Positions 13,479 to 15,721 of a stretch of DNA of 15,721 bases are shown here, piece by piece (position 1 is the stretch's first letter; each line of letters starts with the position of its first letter). The notes beneath the pieces are model-generated. The model was not told where the DNA came from. It did not search any database and saw only the letters and a list, made by a program, of their open reading frames with translations. The stretch comes from Legionellales bacterium (lineage in GTDB: Bacteria > Pseudomonadota > Gammaproteobacteria > Eutrophobiales > Eutrophobiaceae), in the NCBI GenBank assembly GCA_002721165.1, contig PBJS01000005.1, forward strand, positions 81,705-97,425, given 5' to 3'. Made by a program: the position numbers and the translations under genes.

Positions 13479-14382
13479 TTAGTAAGCCTTTTTTTTGCAA
13501 GACTAACGCACAACGATGCGCTTCATTCAGCTCCAGATTATTATTTTTTAATTTATTCTTCTTTTTCCATGAGCCAAAAGTCGTAATATTATTATTTGAA
13601 ACCAGATTATTTATTTGAATAGTTATTCTCGTTGTCTTTTTTTCTTTTAAATTAAATAAACCAACTAAGGCCCCAGAAGAAAGTGACTCAAAAATCATTG
13701 AAACGCTATCGGGAGTAACCCAAATAGTTTCAGATGCGAAAACTAATTGTTTAATATTTTTTTTTGGCGAATCATTATAATTTACTATCTCATATTTTTT
13801 TTTAGTTGATGATGTAATCATAGGCAGCATATTTTTTGGTGTGCGTCGTGAGTTAGAAATTGTCCAATCTATTTCTTTATGAGTAGAAATAATTTCATTA
13901 ATTTGTTGTGCAATTAATTTATTACTCCATTGGTAATGGTTTGATGGGCCACCAATTAAAATCAATCCCTTATTTTTTTGTTTATGTTTATTAAATTCTA
14001 TAGAGTTTAGTGCCCCAGTTGTTTCAATAACATTTTTTTGTTTTGGCGGGGAATCATGTTTTGGGATAATGCAAATATCAAATAAATTTAAAGGCAAGCT
14101 TGGTTTCATTAAAACTATGATTTTCCCTTTTCTTATATATCTTGCGGTAAGCATAGTAAGGTGCGTGCCATGGCCAGCACCAATAATAATGTCAGGATTT
14201 GGTAAATCTTCACCCATTGGGAATTTTTTAAGCAATAGGTTTTTTAAACAATTTTTTATTGTGTCAATATCTAGATCGAATTGCTCGATTGATACTATCT
14301 CTTTAATTGCTAGGCATAACCCATTGCTCTGAGCATCATGGCCAGATAATCCATCACTAAAGCGCCATACGTTTAATTTCAT
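13465..14382 (-). CDS. ELM1-family (mitochondrial fission ELM1-like) GT-B-fold protein
   Basis: The 305-residue product matches the bacterial relatives of plant ELM1. It begins VWRFSDGLSGHDAQSNGL. GAGHGTH is at 68-74, IGGPSNHYQW at 143-152, SNSRRTP at 176-182, and VTPDSVSMIFESLSSG at 222-237. The glycine-rich early loop and the late D-S-x-S-M-x-x-E segment resemble donor-binding parts of GT-B glycosyltransferases. The bacterial members are better read as probable nucleotide-sugar enzymes than as fission proteins. No signal peptide or membrane segment is visible. It lies 21 bases after the zinc-finger gene and overlaps the methyltransferase start. Among glycosyltransferases, a role in LPS core or lipid A-linked sugar transfer is plausible but unproven. 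Confidence 0.87.
   Translation of the reverse strand: MKLNVWRFSDGLSGHDAQSNGLCLAIKEIVSIEQFDLDIDTIKNCLKNLLLKKFPMGEDLPNPDIIIGAGHGTHLTMLTARYIRKGKIIVLMKPSLPLNLFDICIIPKHDSPPKQKNVIETTGALNSIEFNKHKQKNKGLILIGGPSNHYQWSNKLIAQQINEIISTHKEIDWTISNSRRTPKNMLPMITSSTKKKYEIVNYNDSPKKNIKQLVFASETIWVTPDSVSMIFESLSSGALVGLFNLKEKKTTRITIQINNLVSNNNITTFGSWKKKNKLKNNNLELNEAHRCALVLQKKGLLNEKI
13487..13490 (-). promoter_or_regulatory. Shine-Dalgarno site of the overlapping methyltransferase gene
   Basis: AAGG on the minus strand lies within the end of the ELM1-like gene, eight bases before the ATG at 13478. It supports the 14-base overlap. Confidence 0.5.
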
Positions 14383-14403
14383 GTTGGTTTATTAAAGCAG
14401 AAC

Positions 14404-14589
14404 CTAATTTTTTTCTAGAACGTATTCTGTTCCACAATAGGGGCACTTGACCGTTTTAAAAGTATCTATTGGCAAATAAACTTTTGGGTGTTGGCTCCAT
14501 AGATTTATTTCTGGTAACGGGCAATGTAATGGTAATTGGTTTGGTGTAATTTTAATCGGAGTGCCATTTTCTTTTATTCTATTTTTCAT
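14404..14589 (-). CDS. small CHCC-type zinc-finger protein
   Basis: The 61-residue product has a metal-binding pattern of C23, H34, C49 and C52 (HCPLPE, SQHPKVYLPI and KCPYCGTEY). This is the CHCC zinc-finger domain also found in the NDUFS6 subunit of mitochondrial complex I. The bacterial single-domain version commonly lies beside ilvE, but I know of no firm function for it. The start is only four bases beyond the ilvE stop with no ribosome site, so translation is probably coupled to ilvE. Possible roles are metal handling or partnering with a neighbour's product. The identification of the domain is firm, the function is not. Confidence 0.88.
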   Translation of the reverse strand: MKNRIKENGTPIKITPNQLPLHCPLPEINLWSQHPKVYLPIDTFKTVKCPYCGTEYVLEKN

Positions 14590-14593
14590 TTTT

Positions 14594-15517
14594 TTAAGAA
14601 ATATAACTTAGCCAATCATTATATTCATCAAGTTTACCGCAAACACAATCAAAGTATTGTTTTTGCAATTCTTTCGTTATTTTTCCTTTCGCTCCATTGC
14701 CAATAACACGCCCATCAAGTTCACGAATTGGTGTAACTTCCGCTGCTGTACCTGTAAAAAAAGCTTCATCAGCTATATAAATTTCGTCACGTGTTATTCT
14801 TTTTTCTTTTACTAAAATATTATTTTTATCTGCAAAATGGATGATCGTATCTCTTGTTATTCCCTCAAGCGCAGAAGTTAAATCGGGAGTATATAAAATA
14901 CCATTACGGGCTATAAAAATGTTTTCACCACTACCTTCTGCGACATAACCATCAACATCAAGCAGTAAAGCTTCATCGTACCCAGCGGAAAGCGCATCTT
15001 GTAAAGCAAGCATTGAATTCATATAGTTACCATTAGCTTTTGCTTTACACATTGTTATATTTACATGGTGTCTAGTAAATGAAGATGTTTTAACACGTAT
15101 CCCTTTTTCTAAGCCTTCGGTACCTAGATATGAGCCCCATGCCCAGGCAGCAATAATTACATGTACTTTTAAATTATCTGCTCTTAAACCCATACCTTCT
15201 GAACCATAAAAGCACATCGGCCTTATATATGCAGTCTCGAGATTATTGTTTTTAACTGCATCAAGACATGCGTCTATCACGACAGTTTTGTTAAATGGAA
15301 TTTTCATATTAAGTATATGTGCCGATGCGTATAGCCTATCAATGTGTTCGCTAAGTCGAAAAATAGCGGTCCCGCTGGAGGATTTATAGGCGCGGATACC
15401 CTCAAATACCCCCATTCCGTAGTGAAGCGTATGGGTTAAGACGTGTACTTTCGCGTCTTTCCAAGGGACAAACTCACCATCGAACCAAATAACTCCATCA
15501 CAATCATCCATTCCCAT
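14594..15517 (-). CDS. ilvE: branched-chain amino acid aminotransferase
   Basis: IlvE is a PLP enzyme that transfers amino groups between glutamate and the 2-oxo acids of leucine, isoleucine and valine, in the cytoplasm. The 307-residue product, against 309 in E. coli, is a full class IV aminotransferase. Landmarks are HYGMGVFEGIRAY (32-44), the segment AKANGNYMNSMLAL with the probable PLP lysine K160, EGSGENIF (194-201), EGITRDTI (218-225) and FFTGTAAEVTPI (253-264). The start ATG at 15517 is preferred over the in-frame ATG at 15511. AGGA at 15527-15530 is nine bases from the first and 15 from the second. It heads the minus-strand cluster; a TATAAT-like -10 lies 43 bases upstream. Confidence 0.97.
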   Translation of the reverse strand: MGMDDCDGVIWFDGEFVPWKDAKVHVLTHTLHYGMGVFEGIRAYKSSSGTAIFRLSEHIDRLYASAHILNMKIPFNKTVVIDACLDAVKNNNLETAYIRPMCFYGSEGMGLRADNLKVHVIIAAWAWGSYLGTEGLEKGIRVKTSSFTRHHVNITMCKAKANGNYMNSMLALQDALSAGYDEALLLDVDGYVAEGSGENIFIARNGILYTPDLTSALEGITRDTIIHFADKNNILVKEKRITRDEIYIADEAFFTGTAAEVTPIRELDGRVIGNGAKGKITKELQKQYFDCVCGKLDEYNDWLSYIS

Positions 15518-15664
15518 AAAATTTTTTCCTGATTATTTATTTAATAAAGCATGTAGATTATTATAAAAATATTAATTTTTTTAACAGACTTTAATGTTAA
15601 TGCTCTAATCAATTGCAATCAATAAATCTTTGAAAAATATATTAAATAAAAGGGGTAATTCCCG
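15518..15664. other. divergent intergenic region, ilvE and the right-edge gene
   Basis: This 147-base AT-rich gap must carry promoters for both directions. On the minus strand there is a perfect TATAAT (15560-15565). On the plus strand, TTGCAA (15613-15618) and TATATT (15638-15643), 19 bases apart, are a weak candidate. No hairpin, operator repeat or riboswitch-like structure is evident. Confidence 0.5.
15560..15565 (-). promoter_or_regulatory. possible -10 of the ilvE-glycosyltransferase operon promoter
   Basis: The minus strand reads a perfect TATAAT here, 42 bases before the ilvE ATG. The upstream -35 region (TCTGTT at 17-base spacing) is poor, and the DNA is AT-rich, so a chance match is possible. 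Confidence 0.35.
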
Positions 15665-15721
15665 ATGATTAAAGAAAAAAATTCAGTAGAGTCATATGCA
15701 GTATTAAAAAAATCAAAAAAT
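15665..15721 (+). CDS. start of an unidentified plus-strand gene, cut by the right edge
   Basis: An ATG at 15665 opens a frame of 19 codons to the window end, reading MIKEKNSVESYAVLKKSKN. AGGGG at 15651-15655 lies nine bases upstream, a good ribosome site, and there is no stop. The peptide is too short to recognise. It is divergent from ilvE. An open frame of this length could also be chance, so the ribosome site is the main support. Confidence 0.5.
   Translation, partial: MIKEKNSVESYAVLKKSKN

Noticed and set aside
13329..13586. 85-codon plus-strand open frame at the methyltransferase/ELM1 overlap
   Set aside because: It runs antisense across two well-supported genes, and no ribosome site or domain supports it.
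14069..14332. 87-codon plus-strand open frame inside the ELM1-like gene
   Set aside because: It is antisense to conserved ELM1 motifs and has no supporting signal.
1..15721. CRISPR array, insertion sequence, prophage, toxin-antitoxin or other defence system
   Set aside because: I saw no spaced direct repeats, transposase, recombinase, phage genes or defence-domain proteins. Every sizeable frame is accounted for by housekeeping or glycan genes.

Overview
The window looks like the origin-proximal part of a low-GC proteobacterial chromosome, most likely gammaproteobacterial, although a betaproteobacterium is not excluded. The reasons are the order dnaN-dnaA on one strand facing rpmH-rnpA-yidD-yidC-mnmE on the other, a GTG-started DnaA, an LPS-type glycosyltransferase and ligase cluster, and an ilvE-CHCC zinc finger-ELM1 arrangement. 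No species can be named from the sequence alone.

Region 1 (1-2629) is the replication module on the minus strand: dnaN, cut by the left window edge, and complete dnaA. The dnaA-dnaN gap (912-1097) is extremely AT-rich, with 19 G/C in the 120 bases of 961-1080. It holds one perfect DnaA box and two one-mismatch boxes, so it is the best oriC candidate here. The dnaA-rpmH gap holds another perfect box placed over the -35 of the likely dnaA promoter. It also carries the divergent rpmH promoter.

Region 2 (2630-6390) is the plus-strand housekeeping block: ribosomal protein L34, the RNase P protein, YidD, the YidC insertase and the tRNA-modifying GTPase MnmE. The genes are tightly packed, with a 4-base overlap between rnpA and yidD and a TTG start for yidC.

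Region 3 (6412-7347) is a single plus-strand gene after mnmE. It resembles a GT-A-fold glycosyltransferase but belongs to no family I can name. Its stop codon overlaps the stop of the opposing cluster.

Region 4 (7344-15517, minus strand, transcribed right to left) is one apparent operon. The order is ilvE, a 61-residue CHCC zinc-finger protein, an ELM1-family GT-B-like protein, a methyltransferase with an N-terminal zinc ribbon, a GT4, a GT2, an O-antigen ligase/polymerase and two GT9 heptosyltransferase-like enzymes. Gaps are 4 to 21 bases, with one 14-base overlap. Together the products could build, modify and attach a lipopolysaccharide core or a short surface glycan. Several of these genes are visibly more AT-rich than dnaA. 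A divergent 147-base gap separates ilvE from the first 19 codons of a plus-strand gene that runs off the right edge.

I see no tRNA, rRNA, CRISPR array, insertion sequence or convincing rho-independent terminator. No gene-free stretch exceeds 200 bases.
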